Positions 26,113 to 39,607 of a DNA stretch of 64,000 bases are shown piece by piece (positions within the stretch are counted from its first letter, which is position 1; every line of letters starts with the position of its first letter). Location of the stretch: positions 248,001 through 312,000 of the forward strand of contig LATX02000133.1 in the NCBI GenBank assembly GCA_001466705.2, in the 5' to 3' direction. The notes beneath the pieces are model-generated. The model saw only the letters and a list, made by a program, of their open reading frames with translations, made no database searches and was not told where the DNA came from. This DNA comes from Moniliophthora roreri. Lineage: Eukaryota > Basidiomycota > Agaricomycetes > Agaricales > Marasmiaceae. Position numbers and translations under genes: made by a program.

Positions 26113-28558
26113 TCATGCAAAAGTCGCCTTTGGAACATTAAAGCGCTCCTGCAAGATCAAGAAACTGGCTATCGTGAGGAGTTTCCTAGCGCGTTTATCC
26201 AAACCACCATCTGCTGGATAGACAGGAGAATCCAGGTAGCCCTGCAATGTAGCTTCAATGTAGTTCCAATCTGCCCATCCGAGTTTCTCGACGGATTCCT
26301 TGGTAAGTTTCGCTTTCAACATGGCTTGCAGCGGAGACAAGGAGGGTTTAGTATCAGACTCTGACTCCCTGACAGGACGCGCAATGGGTGCATTGTATTG
26401 GGTCTTGATCCGGTTATAAATCTCGGGTGTCACGAAGGGCTTTACAGCTTCTCGTAGGATCCATTTCTCGGTGAACTTCCATTTACGCGGTGCGGAAGTA
26501 CCCTCAGTGGCATGCTCTTGATCCTGAAGGGCCGGCATGATCTTTACGGATCTGTGGATGAACTCGTCAGGCTTGAGATGCGAATCAAAAGGAAAAATAA
26601 ATACGGGGGCAGAAGGTTAACATAGTCAACGAGGATGTGGTCCAAAAATGGCGTGCGGTTCTCAATGGAGTTGGCCATATCAGAACGGTCACCGATGCTA
26701 TTCAGAAGGAGGTTTGTGAGTCCGGTCTTGGTCCATGCGTACTAGGGCAAAATGGTAAGTTGTACTTGAAAGCCAAACATAGAAGAAGTAAAATACCAAT
26801 GCAGAATGTAGCGGATGCCATTGACCAGAACTCATTCTGTCCCTTGCCACTGGAGACAGACCCTCCGCGATTGTGAGGCAACGATCACGAACCGGAACTT
26901 GATTCAAAGCAGCGGCATTGAATACGGAATCATCCAACCCCCATGATGTGAAACTTCTGTGAGTGCTGATCCCTCCTAGCATGGAGCGTGCGACTTGACT
27001 ATCAGAGAAAGACATTTCGGAGAGGGAAGCATGGTCCTGACGAAGATGCCCCGCCTCGCGTTCAGCTAGAATAGCAATGCGTTCCGCTTCATCTGGCTGC
27101 TTGATGCCTAGAGCATCAGCTGTGGAGTCCCTCGCACGAAGGAAATCTGGCGTGAAGAAGGCATAACCACCGAAAACCTCGTCAGATCCCTCCCCGGACA
27201 GCGTAACCTTATAGCCATGTCGACGATAATGCTCCGAGAGCATAAGCTTCCCTGTAGCATGGAAAGATGCGACGGGCTGCTCTGAATGATACACAGCCTT
27301 CTGGAATGCGCCAACTAGATCCTCCTCGGTTGGCGTCACCATATGAACTATCGCGCCAATAGATTCCGCCATACGCCTCGCAATCGGACCTTCGTCTACA
27401 TCTGCCCTTCCTGGAAATATAATGTTAAATAGGGCGGTCAGAGGACAAGACCAGGAGAATCTTACCTGGAAACGCCAAGGTGAAAGTGGCCAACTTTGCT
27501 TCTGGATTTTTCTCTCTGATCAACGAAGCGGCAATTCCAGCTACAGCTGCACTGTCGATGCCGCCGCTCAACGAGACCGCCAAAGGTACGTCCGAGCGTA
27601 AACGAACCCTGACAGCATCAACGAGATGGGCCCTAACGCCCTCGATCATTTCTTCAACCGAGCGCGTCTCGACGACTCCCGAACGAGCATACATCTGATC
27701 CCAATACGTCCGAATCTCGATATGTCCTCCACGCGTACAAGTCATTAGATGGCCAGGAGGCACCTAAAAAAAGGCACTCGATCAGCGACCACATTTATCG
27801 AACAAGGCCCGATTTCCCACCTTATGAACACCTTTAAAGATGGTTCGGTTGTCGTTCTGTTCGCCTATTTGCACAATACTCTCTATATCCCACTCCGCTT
27901 TCCACCCAAAGGAAAGGAATGCTTTCATCTCACTCGCAATCATAAGCTTTCCGTCGAACACTGTATAATAGAGCGGCTTGATCCCATAGCGATCTCTGGC
28001 AGCGAAGAGCAGCTGGCGTGTTTCATCATAGAGAACAAACGCAAATTCTCCGCGAAGGTGATGGACAAAGTTTTGGCCGTATACTTTATACCTGGGGGGA
28101 GAGAGAGTCCGTCGTTTCAGTACCCAGTTTGACACCGCGTTATCAGGGGACATACAGATGGATGACTAGTTCTGAATCGACATGAGATTGGAAATGGCAG
28201 CCTTTTTGCACCAAATCTTCCCGGATACGATCATAATCGTAGAATTCACCATTGACTACAGCGTGGATGTGCTGGTCATCGTCATGCAGTGGTTGCTGGC
28301 CACCCTCGAGATCAATGATAGACAGTCGAGCATGCCCGAGGCCTGCGATGTGGGCAGAGGCATTGTGAGTGCAATCCACTGGTTTCTCGTGAAAGACCAC
28401 ATACCGAGGCGATTATCACTGGAGATATAGATGCCTGAAGAATCAGGACCTCTGTGGTTGACTGCGGCGGTAGAAGCCTTGAGTTGCTTTGCGAGCTCGT
28501 CGAACGAGGTCTGTGTAGCATTGGGGGAGATAGACCTTATAGCAGTGATGCCGCACAT
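26113..28558 (-). CDS. Asparagine synthetase (glutamine-hydrolysing)
   Basis: A class II glutamine amidotransferase that makes asparagine from aspartate, ATP and glutamine. The start at 28558 gives MCGI, placing the catalytic Cys at position 2 after Met removal. The glutaminase domain shows NHRGPDSSGIY, ARLSIIDLEGGQQPL and VNGEFYDYDRIREDL, then FAARDRYGIKPLYY. The synthetase domain has the ATP-pyrophosphatase loop SLSGGIDSAAVAG and later TLSGEGSDEVFGGY. The segment RTPFLDH, after an intron, completes the domain set. It resembles the bacterial-type AsnB found in fungi more than short Asn synthetase-like proteins, because both domains are full. About six introns of 50-65 nt. The C terminus is FLILQERFNVPKATFA. 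Confidence 0.92.
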
Positions 28559-28604
28559 CTTTGCTAGTTGGGAGCGATGGGAGATCTGGAGCCTGGATTT
28601 CGAC

Positions 28605-28612
28605 TTTATATA
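28605..28612 (-). promoter_or_regulatory. TATA box of the asparagine synthetase gene
   Basis: TATATAAA on the minus strand, about 47-54 bases upstream of the start codon. Position and sequence only. Confidence 0.4.
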
Positions 28613-30212
28613 ACGACTGGCAAAGTGGTTATTCCGAGTCGCCAGCAAATGTATAAGGTAACGCTTGTGCGCTACGAGCGGAAGTCCCTGGTGCGTGAAC
28701 GTAGTAGGGAAATCGGATTCGGTTGAGATATGGCTTTAAACGGCAGGATTCGAGATTCGTCAAGGTCAACCATGAGATCCGTCCAGAGAAACCAATTCAA
28801 ACTGCGGGGTAGGCTGAGTCATGGAGTCGATGTTTCGCACGATGGACATGGTGGTTTGAGGTCAAAATTGACTGTACATGCGTCCGGTTGATACCCGTCG
28901 CACAGATCCCACGACTTGACCAAGGCCGGTATTCAAGCACCTCCTTCGGTATACTCCGTACCTCTGTTCTAAACCTTCTCAATCCACTGATCAGGTGCTA
29001 GCAAAAGACTCTACAACCACCAATTCCACTGCTACAGACCAATGGATCAGGCTAATTCTCGAGTATCACGGATAGCGAGACATCTGGGAAGAGATTCCAA
29101 GAAATGAACGGATTGGTCGTGCGTGTCCTCCGCTGATTCTGATTCTGATTGTGGAGTATCATCAACCCTACTTGAGCTAGGATTAGTGTTGCGCCGAGTC
29201 AAGCCCGACTCGGACTCAATTCAAGCTCGGCTCGATTCGATACCCATATATCTGGACAACTCGACACCTTGCGTTGGCTACGCTACACCACCAACGGGAA
29301 GAGATGGCGACATTTATTTGGTCTACACGTGGCCATTTCGTAAAGGTCATTGTACCTCTCCTGTGCTGGGAGTAGGTATTAAAATGTGTATTCAAACCTC
29401 CCTGGGTGCATTAGGTACAAAAGAGAGTAAGGGAGACGAAGAGGAAAAAGTTGATGTTAGCCGAGATCATTGTATAGAAAATCACCATCATCTCTAGATT
29501 GTCTTCTTCCCTCAATGTCTCCTGACACCGTGCAGTAATACTAGAGCACCGAGTGTGAGGGCTCACACAAGCCTGAAGGTCAAGTCTATATAATTTACTT
29601 GATTTACATATTTCCCTTGTCCTAGAGCTTAGGGTTGAACAGATTACCTAAAAAGGCAGCTCGAGCCCATCAAAAATTAACAACTCGCCATGGCAGCAAA
29701 GGTATTACATGTGATTCTTACTAATTTGCAGTTTTTCCACGACAAGTGCGGACAGAGCTACTCCAGTAATAAAGTCTACGGCTCTATCCTCTACCCGAAT
29801 GGATACATGGCAGTAAGCCAGTACACCAAAGGATTATACGGAATCGCAGTTCTTCTCTTGGTGGCTGTGCCCCAGGCGCTTCTCAAAATAAATATTCTTA
29901 GATCACGCGCTTCTAGCTGATAACGTCTAGGCGCCCATCGGGCTCACACTCTTTCAACCACTTTCCCTCTTCTCGAACATTGCACTCAGCTCATATTTTA
30001 CTTGTAGAAGCTTGATACTAATTGTACTAAAATATTACACAAATATATCTGCAAAGGATTATAATAGAGACAATCACAGACTGTCATAATCACCTAGGTA
30101 TGTGCTTCAAAGTAGCAAAACACAGGAACTACCTCCACCCTGACCTCCTTGAGCCTCTGAGTGTATGGATATAAGCTCTCAAAAATATTGAGAGTCCTCA
30201 AGTCAATGTTAA
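28613..30212. other. Gene-poor stretch, nothing recognised
   Basis: About 1.6 kb. Open frames at 29123-29497 and 29690-29920 have no motif I recognise and are AT-rich. The stretch leads into F-box debris, so it may be decayed repeat or accessory sequence. Confidence 0.4.
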
Positions 30213-30497
30213 TTGATTTTGTTATGCCAAACGATGTTGGAGGGCTTTAGGCGAGAGACTTGGCAGAAAGAAGGTGGTGCTGACTCATTTCCAGAAGCGC
30301 CTGGGGCACAGCCACCAAGAGAAATAATTGCGATTCCGTATATAATTACTGTGTTAGCTGTAAAATGGATTCTCATAACAGACGAACAGGTTACAACTCT
30401 CCTACGAGGAATCCCAACACTGGAAACCCTGGCAGTGGATATCCATGAATACCGCAGGGCAAAGAAGGGTGGCACTATCACCCTGCGCCTATTGTAG
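30213..30497 (+). pseudogene. F-box/LRR protein fragment (LRR part only)
   Basis: One reading frame carries ITDEQVTTLLRGIPTLETL. This corresponds to PITDEQTAKLLRLIPTLEEL in the relic at 30958-32184 and to PLRDEQVLSLLRLMPTLKRL in the intact F-box gene at 44357-46216. No F-box or complete LRR domain is attached, so it is a decayed or truncated copy of the same family. Confidence 0.5.
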
Positions 30498-30957
30498 TAC
30501 TTTGCTTCGGGCGCTTCCGCCTTCACAACTCCCAGCTTTCAACGCTGTCAAGGGGGGTCGATTTGGGTTACTGCGATGGAAGCCAACTGATAGAAGCTGC
30601 GTGTTTACAGGATGTCGGTCATTGGGAACACGGAGATGCTGGGACGCGGGATTACAAATTCTCAGATACTTTCACACTACAACCATAACTATATGTATAT
30701 TCCATCTCTTCATTGATTCCAGTAACGGGGTCAACATGGCGAGTCATATGCTGATACTGAAGTTACTCTATTTTGGCACCCTCTTGACTTCATACGGCCA
30801 CCTCAGTCTCAAGTCGACGTGGAGCGCATCCCAGGAACCTTCATTTGGGACTCGGGGAAGAGGTCCGTAGAGCTTTTTTTAAAATCAAGAGGAAGATAGT
30901 ACGTTTCCAAATCATAACTTTTATTAGAGTCCTCCTAAAAGACCCGCTCACATACAT

Positions 30958-32184
30958 GTCGAACGAGTACCAGAACCTCACTTCTTCCAACTACCTTTCG
31001 ACAAATCACCTGTCCACCATGGACGTACCTTTCCGTCAAATAATCCTCACATCATATCCCAGGACAGCGAGCAGGAATTGTCAGTCTGAGATTCAAAGGC
31101 TCAGGGTTGCCGATGTTGATCATGGAGAAAAGGGGCGAAGCAGGCTAAAGAAGCACACGCAGAGATCTCGCTGCTTGCTGTCTCCAATCCACCGTGTACC
31201 GACCGAAATCCTGTCGATAATATTCTCGCTAAGCTGCAAGCAGAACGTTCTGTCTCCAAAGGATACGCCCCCCCCCAGCAATCACATTGTCTCGAGTATG
31301 TGGGCGCTGGAGAGAAATCGTGATCTCCGGCAACGTTATAGTCGTCAATAGCCATCGCCCCTGAGGAAAGGGAGTTGGAACATTCTGAATGGCACTGTTC
31401 ACTTATTTATCGAACGATCAAAAGCGGCGCCTCTGGATCTAAAATGGGACCTCAGGGTGGTGAATCAATAGGACTTTGGTTCTATACCCACCTTGGTGAC
31501 CCTCGTTCATTCACGGCCACCTTCCGATGCTCGAACAGTTGTATTTGAATGGCTGGGGGATGAACTATTTCCCAGTGACTGGGCTGATCTGTTCAGCGAG
31601 TGTCCCAGTCTAAATACGCTTCAGAGCATCAGCTCGTTACAGACCCATGCCACCTCAGCAGATAACGTCGTTGAAACTTTTCCAGACCAGCGCTTCACTC
31701 GGATTGTTTATGGAGTGCCGTTCACATCTAGAACGACTCGAAGTGGGCGAAGTCGTGGAGGGAATAGAAACCATTACTTCTCGGGAACGTTGACACATGT
31801 ATCAATCACAGGAGCTGCAGGATGACGTATCTTTCATTTTCGAACACAACATTCCCCAAGTTGACAACTCTACTATGCAGCGGCTATAACATAGAGAACA
31901 AGCACTACTGGCCTTCATGGGATGCGGCACCCCCAATGGCATCCCTGCTTCGGACATCCTGCTTCTTTACGTCGTCACAACTGAAATGCATACCGATTAC
32001 CGACGAACAAACTGCAAAACTCTTGCGACTGATACCAACCTTGGAGGAACTCGAGATACAGGGATACCGGTCACACCACTCCTACTGCAGTGTAAAATTT
32101 TGCTTCCGCTCCCTTCATCCCTCAAGATGTTATTGTCACTGTCATGGGAAACAGATCACCAATACCGAGTTTTGTGATAACTGA
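30958..32184 (+). pseudogene. F-box/LRR protein pseudogene
   Basis: Begins with a stretch leading to SRCLLSPIHRVPTEILSIIF, a clear F-box start, near 31160-31230. The frame is then lost. Further pieces in other frames show DLFSECPSLNTLQ (near 31590) and TFPKLTTLLCSGYN (near 31850). The last piece is PITDEQTAKLLRLIPTLEEL (near 32000), the shared LRR phrase of this family. The order of the pieces matches the intact homologue at 44357-46216, but several shifts and stops break it up, and introns do not restore one frame. Confidence 0.6.
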
Positions 32185-32331
32185 GTCATTGAAAAAACGC
32201 TTTAGTACGAGCTTCTGGCTCTTATAATGCCTGATGTGCGCCGGTTTATGACTGATCCATTGACTGCGGGGGAATAATGTACAATGTTGTAGGTAATAAT
32301 GATACATCGTATGATAATGTCCTGGAATGGA

Positions 32332-32815
32332 TCACTTGCGGACTTCCTTCTTGAAGTCTTCTTTTGCTTCGCGCGCACCAGCAGCTGCCTAAAGACGATG
32401 ATTATTAGAACCTTGTTCCGTGCCTCAGGTGAACTCGGTCATACCTGGTTGGCTTTCTGACTGGCAACAGTAGACGCCTCGCTGCCCTTCTGTTTTGCTT
32501 GCCCCATTGTCGAGCCTTTGAAGAGTTGAATTAGCGATGTTTGGAAGCAACCTCGTACAACCTACTTAATGTCTCCTTTGTGGCATTAGCAGCATGCTCT
32601 CCCTTGTCAATAGCGGATGCCAATCCTTTTCCAACCTTCTTATTCACCTACAGGTTGGACAATTCAGCATACATACGCCTGAGATTGGTGAAAGTGCGAA
32701 CAGTATCTGCCACCTCGGATACTTTTTCTGTAACGGTTTTGGCTGCGACGGGAGTCGAGTGAAGAGCGCGAGCTCCTGCAGGGCGAGAAATGGTAGTCAG
32801 TGCGGTTCTGAACAT
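32332..32815 (-). CDS. Small LEA-like mitochondrial hydrophilic protein
   Basis: Three exons give a protein of roughly 105 residues. The N terminus (MFRTALTTISRPAGARALH) is basic, amphipathic and free of acidic residues, as in mitochondrial targeting peptides. The rest is hydrophilic and helix-prone with repeated K/E/A/T runs such as TEKVSEVADTVNKKVGKG, AIDKGEHAANATKE and AGAREAKEDFKKEVRK, as in LEA-type stress proteins. The first intron has a GTTCGC donor, a weak but permissible GT site. Function is inferred only from composition; it may help protect proteins during drying or heat. No enzyme motif is present. Confidence 0.65.
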
Positions 32816-33116
32816 CGTGAGAGTCGTCGAATGATAGGTATAAAGGAATTGGACTGGCTTTAAATACCTTACTGGCAAAGCCATGACGTCGCAGAGACAC
32901 AAGCGGCGCGTCATCGCTCCTCCCTCCAACGCTCCTCTTTGCTATTACGTCGACGCGTTTATTCTCACGGGTTGCAGCCATCAGGCATTTCGTCGACGAA
33001 CTGACAAACGATGGCTAGCTACCTGTGGTGTTCTTGGGTTGTTCGATCCGTGGAAGGCTCGAGAGATTTAAAATTGGGAGAACTACACACGCATCCGGAA
33101 AGACATCTTTTCTGGT

Positions 33117-36100
33117 CTATTTTACCATAGCAAGTAGCACGTCCCTGTCGTCAGACTCTTGAATCAGAGTGCGTAATTTGCTCTCCTTCTCGACCAGTGC
33201 CCTTGGCGTATCGAATTCCACCTGAAATCAAAGTTAACGCGTGTCCTTGGGAACAAATCAGTATCACAAACTATTTTCCCGTCTTCGAGGACCATCTGCA
33301 AATTTCCCGTCAGTAAGAAGAGCCGGAACAATTTGAAAAATGCTCACAATCTTGTCTGAATCCATGATTGTCTGCAGCCGATGTGCAACCGTGATCAAAG
33401 TCACATCTTTCCCAAGTTCATTGCGAAGAGTTTGTTGGATAACAGCGTCCGTCTTGTAGTCTGCAAGCTGTACATTAGGGACTGAGAGCACTGGACAACG
33501 AGGCGAACCTCACCTATAGCAGATGTAGCTTCATCTAGGATAAGCAGCTTGCTACCCCTCACGATAGCACTTGCCAAAGCTAATATCTGTCTTTGGCCTA
33601 CTGACATGTTGCTGCCGCCACTGGCAACAGTAGTGTCTAATGTTAACCTATTCTCGTCACTTTCACTTTGAAGTGACTGCAAGCCAGCAGCACGGAGGGC
33701 ATCGTTTAGCGTCACGTCATCGTATTCTTCGAAAGGATCCAGGTTTTGCCTAAGTGTGCCACTGAAGAGTTCGGGCTGAGGGAACTTCTCAACTTCAGTC
33801 AAAATACAATGAGCTGGAACGTACCACTTGGGGGATAATGGTGATACCGGATCTTAAAGCGTCAAGATTGACTGAAGACGTAGGGAGCCCGTCATAGTAC
33901 ACCTCCCCAGTCGTAGGAATTCCTCGTAATAAAGCAAGGGTCAACGAGCTCTGGAATCCGACTAAGTCAAAATCCGTAAGAAGTAAATCACGACCAACCT
34001 TTCCAGCACCTGTTCGGCCGACTATATAACCGTTTAGATCTAGCAACAGACGACTGCGAGTACACTCACCGACGCCAATCCGCTCCCCACTTTTTACCTC
34101 AAATGATAGATCCCGCAGAACCTCCACGCCGTCCTTGAAGTATCTTGCAGACAAGTTTTCCACCCTGAGGGATCCGCTTGCGGGCCAACCAGCGGGAGGC
34201 TCGCCTTGTTGCGTTAGTTTCGGTTCTTGCTCTATTCGAAGATACTGCTGAATCCGTTCAAGGCTGGAAAAATATGAGTTTGGATATCAGTCGCATGGCA
34301 TGGCATGCCATTACCTATTGCCTATTCAAGATATCAGTATGAATTGCACAGGGTCAAGTAGCCACCAGTACTCACTCTGAACCTCCATAGTGTTCACGCT
34401 CTGCACACCATTGAGTATTATCGCGCTGAAACCAGCTACAAAACTGCTGCTCAGTCCAGCATCTCGATAAGGACAAATGACACCTACCAGCCATATTTAG
34501 CGAGAACCCGGTAGCAGCAGCATTTTGATGTTTGATATAAAGCAAATAGATTGCGAGTGCCGTGGCGAATAATGAGCCCGAAAAGTCCATCCGTAATCCA
34601 ATCCAACGAGTAAGACTATGGAAGGTTCGCGCAGTACGCGAATAGTGATCAATGCGCACAAGGGACTCTCGAATAAAATGGCCCTGTGCACCATATGCTC
34701 TAATCGATGCTGATTGCAGAATGATGAGGCATAAGAGGCCGGCTCAAACGAGACTGAGGACTTACGAAGACCTGAAATCGCGGCACCGTAGCTAAGGATG
34801 ATACAGTAAATTCTTAATACCACGACGCGGATTAGTCTGGGGCTCACTGTGCGAGAACAGGAGAACGAGCGTTGGACATCTCTCGCTTGATTGATATCTG
34901 AGCCTTCATGTACACCGTACTCAGCCAGGTACCGATCACGGTAAGAACAATACCCGGGAGGATAAACCACGGGCTGTATACCACTACAGCGCCGAGCTGG
35001 ATTACTATGAACGAGATAAAGTTCCAAAGCATGAAGACATGGGTGAATAGCGGCCCGTCGACTGCCAAATAAGGGTATTTCAGTTGAATGAACGAGCTTT
35101 CAAAAGCCACTTGAAACTGACTGGCGTTAATATCCTGGGTCGCTCGGGTTATTATCCTCGACCTGGGAGTCGTGTCGAGCCATCTGGATCGAAAGCGTCA
35201 ATCTACAGAGTCTTTTGAAGCGGAAGACCCAAACCTGAGGGTTGATCCGAATATCGACTCCATCAACTGTGCATGAATTAGTCTAGATCCCCTCAGTGCA
35301 CCGCGCTGGGTGACAAGTCGGCAGAGGATGTGCCAAAAGATGGAAGACAGTGCAATGCACCCTTGTATCTTTTGAGCTTAGGACCTTCTGTACTGAACGG
35401 AGACATACCATAAATACCAAGGTGACTATAAAAACCTGAGTAACGGATATTCGTAGATCGGAAGAAGCTTACTCACAAGAATACATTTACTTCGCTAGGG
35501 TGGTGATTTTCGTATTCAGACGACCAGTATCCGAGGTACCATGTCTGCATAATAACGGATGCATTCGAAAGGACCATGGGCACAAAGAAGCAGGTGTAGT
35601 AAAGGAAAGGGTAATTTCCTGTCAAGCTCCTGAAGTACATGGCGACTAATGGAAAATGAACCAAGAAGGAAACGTGAAGACGCGATCAAAAGCGTACCGG
35701 TCGACCAACGCACTCGCCCGTCTTCCTTCTCCTCGTCCACGATAAGTTTCCCATTTTTTTGTCTCTTTTCTTCCGCAGGCGACCCGGCCAATAGTTTCTC
35801 GTCGTCTGCTTTCTGAAGGTGATCCTCGTCTTTCTTAATCTCTTCTTGCAAGTGGGCATTTTTGTCAATGGAAGTCTGTTCTGCCGTTACACGCCCCTCC
35901 AAATCCACTGAAACGACGTAATCGGCGAGAGGAGCGGTCAATGCTAAGTTATGGGTCTTTTGGCGTAATGAGTATCAAAAGCGCTCTGGCATTGATAGTG
36001 ACTTACCACAAGGAGTACGGTTCTCCCCTTCACCAAGTCGCCCTGGAAACACTTGTTTACTATCCACTTCGCTGTATGTGAATCAAGAGATGCAAACACA

Positions 36101-39100
36101 TCATCCAAAAGCAGAATTTCGGCATTCGAGTAGATCGCCCTGGCAAGAGTTACACGGGCCCTCTGCCCTCCACTGAGTGTGACACCCATCTCGCCAACTT
36201 CGGTATCATCACCAGCCTCAAAGAGATTGAGATCGTGCTCAAGACAGCATTGGTGGATGACCTTTGTGTAGCGTTCTTCGTCGAAAGGGTTTCCGAAAAG
36301 AATATTAGCCTGGAAAGTCTGTCAATGTCGCTCTATAGAGTGAGAGAGAGGTTTAGTACTTTGATTGTATCATTCTGAATCCAGGATTCCTGTGCAGCGT
36401 ACGCCACGCCATTCTTACGAGGAAGGTTAAACCAGGAGCCGGGGCTAGTGGCTGACTGGAAGTGCATTTCACCTTGAAGTTATGTTCCCGTCAAGGTTAC
36501 GTCTACTACCGAACGAATAAGGGCGCCTCTCACCAAGAAGAGCCATCAGTATGCTCGTCTTGCCTGCACCTGTAGGTCCTATGATGAGGTTAATAGCCTT
36601 TTCTTTGAACACGACGTGGTCGGTTATATCGAGGACAAAATTTCGGTCTGATGACTCGGCGCTTCGTTCTGTTCCCCAAGTGAATTTGGCTTTCTGGAAT
36701 CCAATCTCGTCCCTGTACAATGCGGACTCTTCATATTCACTGCCACGAGAATACGCATCGAGAACTTCCGTCTAGTTATGGTGGTCAGGAATTTAACTGT
36801 ACGCGTCTGATGAAATGACTGACATTGTGAAGAAAGTCGTTGATCCGGTCCAAGGAGACCTTGCCGGTGATCGCTGCTGTTACCGAGTTAAAGATATCCC
36901 ACAGTTGTCGCCTTTGGATACAAGTAAGAGATACAGAAAGAAAGAAAACATTTTCAAGAATGGATTCACCTGAACATATCCATCACAGTCACGGTGGAGA
37001 ATACTTTAGAGGCACTTAGTTCTTGCTTCATGATGACGGTCTAACAAGGGATGAGATGGGGATATTGGATGCGTAGGGCAAATAACGAACACTGAAACAC
37101 AACAAGGTCAGTTCATGTGCTAGGTTCTCGAAAGGAAATATGCTCACTATGTCGCATAAGTGCTAAGCAAAGTTAGGATCGGCATGGTGAAACTAGTGTG
37201 GTATGAGTAATTTGCTTGTAATCGAGTTAAAGGCATGAGCCAACTTAGTGATGTTATTTGACAAGGAAACCACGGTTAGCTTCCATGTCCATTTCATTTC
37301 CTCTATACGCTTTTCGTTGATCTCCTTCTGCATGTTCCTTTCCCAGCCGAGCAATTTGATCATACGCATGAGGTTGAGAGCTGAGAAACGACTCGTTTAG
37401 TTCGATGTTCAATAGAATGTCGTAGGACCTACCTTCCACCACCCGTGCTGCTCTTGCGTCTGTTCTTTTCATCTTCTCCCTTTGATACGAATGGATGGCT
37501 CTCCCAACTAAGCTAGGTATAGGGAGACAAGCGACAATAACCGCCAATCCCACAAAGGCGCTATTTGCGAAAGGTCAGTGAAGGATGCACAACTTGACGA
37601 CATGCGACATCACCATACCTCCATCCCAAAACCTCATACAAGAAGAAAATGCAGAGGACGACACGGATTGGCATCTGAACGAACACCTTTAAGAAATCTC
37701 GAGCTGCGATCACATTCGCCAGGTCGGTTGTAACGAGATTGTTCAGCTTGCCCATGAGGCTGTTGGAAGTTTTATCAGTAGGTGCCTCTGCCTTTCCGTC
37801 TTTCGCTGCCTTGTCATCAGTTTGGGGTCGAATACGAAGGGAATGCTCAAATATTATTTGGGTGAAAATTGCTTCCGTTCTGACAGAGAGACGGCTCTAT
37901 ACGACAGGTTAGCGAAAGACTTTTGGAAGGAAAAGGAAGAATAGACAGCACACCGCGGTAAACTCATATCTATTCGTTGCCATGGAAGTGCAAAGTGGAC
38001 CGATGAACCCCAACACAATCCAAACCCAAGGTTGTATAGTTGCACTATCACCACCCGTTTCAATGTAGCTACGTCGGGAATTAGCGACGGTAGGAATCTC
38101 AGACGGGTTTCTTTCGTACTTTAGAAGTCGGTTAATTGAAATCGGCGCAGCAAACGAGCCCAATATCTTAACGATGCTGATCAAGACGAGGGATGCGTAG
38201 TCCCAGCGGAAAGTCTTGATCAGTCCGAAAAAAACGTGTTTTCTCTTTGCGCCAGAAAATACATCTAGGTTCTGTCGCAGCGTATGAGAGCAGAAAGGTC
38301 AGACAAAAACAATTGTTCTGACCTTGAAACTTTGGGATTTCAAATGCTGGGCTGCATCATAGTCGGCCAGAGGTGGCAGGTCACCGTGAGTGAATTTAGG
38401 ACTCCGGTACGCGAAGAAGATAACGCTATCCAGAAAGGTGTACGTGAGTAATGAAGCTAGAGATGCCTGTTGCTCTGGGTTGGGCTTCGAAGAATAATGA
38501 AATTTCGAGGATTAATAAATATTCTTCCCTTTGGAACCATGGTAGACAAATACCTCTTTCCGTACACTCAGCATATCCCGACGCGGTGTGAACAGTGGAA
38601 TTGCCACAGATACCAGCACAAGTGCGGCAACCTTGGCCCATAAAAGTACGCCTTCGTGCTTATCTGCGATTTCATGCGCGAAGGTCAGCAGCGGGAATAC
38701 ATCCCGATACACGTAGACGGCAAGAGTGACGAGGAGTAGAGCGTTGCGATGCAGAGCAATCAGTGTGTTGTCTTCTTTCTGGATGAACGGCAGCAAAGAT
38801 AGAAAAGTCGTGTACAGCTATTCAGTAGAAGCTGTGAGTCGGCTCAGATGATGGGCAAGACGGCAGGAACGCACGAAACAAAACACCAGAGCAGTCTCTG
38901 GAGCCCCATAACCCTCTGGATCCGCTGTCTGCGCCAAAGACCAGCGCGTGGCGAGTGAAAGTCCCACCAACACCAAACACCCAATGGTTCTCAACAACCA
39001 GCAAAACTGTATGACACGTTCGGATGTGACATGCGCTACCAGTGTAGGTTCACGCTCCACGCCATCTAACACGGGGTTCTGCGAGTTCTCCCGGCTGATT

Positions 39101-39222
39101 CTCCCTGGCAGGTACTGACCGAGACCTTTTACTGTCCAGTGGAAAAGAATCAGAGCGAGAGATAGGAAGGCGATGTAAGGTGGTATAAGAAGTGTGTTCG
39201 CAAAGAAACTGAACGTGTTCAA
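33117..39222 (-). CDS. Full-length ABCC (MRP-type) ABC transporter
   Basis: An exporter of the ABCC subfamily with an N-terminal extra membrane domain, two transmembrane domains and two nucleotide-binding domains. The N terminus has helices such as [17 protein letters not shown] and [21 protein letters not shown]1 (about 36720 down to 35950) shows Walker [10 protein letters not shown], signature [14 protein letters not shown] and Walker [14 protein letters not shown]. Asp stands at the catalytic Glu position, usual for ABCC NBD1. NBD2 (about 34160-33240) has GRTGAGK spliced to [10 protein letters not shown], the variant signature MSVGQRQ, Walker [13 protein letters not shown] with the Glu, and a switch His in TVAHRLQTI. 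Many introns of about 50-60 nt. The start is uncertain: 39222 gives MNTFSFFAN, while a 14-nt first exon at 39263-39276 spliced to SFFANTLL is also possible. The substrate is unknown. Confidence 0.9.
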
Positions 39223-39276
39223 GGTCAGTTCAAGGGCAGCACGACAGGAACTTCATTCATACCTTTCAATGATCAT

Positions 39277-39607
39277 TCCTAGATAAAGCTGAGAGAAATT
39301 TGAAGACACGAATGATGGAGCAGCCAAGGAACAGCATGAGGGGCCGTATGGGCCTTATATTTACCTTTTCTGTGAAGTTGCTGTTAAGTGGACTAAAGAG
39401 CAATCAATGCACCGAGTTGATACCTATCATACGCAGTTGGGACTACTGCGGAAACATTAACCAACGGCAATACCATTTCGATGATTCAGAAAAACATCAT
39501 GGAGAACCGAATTAGTGAGCGTCGCCTGGCATCACGGTCACGCCATGGATTACCCACGCGACACGCTTATTCGGCCTGGCTGAGCCTCTTCTACCTGAAC
39601 CACCACC
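39277..39607. other. Divergent promoter region of ABCC and kinesin genes
   Basis: About 330 bases between two genes reading away from each other. No gene was seen. Confidence 0.45.

Noticed and set aside
29690..29920. Small open frame with a hydrophobic segment and a possible signal anchor
   Set aside because: Short, in AT-rich gene-poor sequence, and without a recognisable motif or splice partners.
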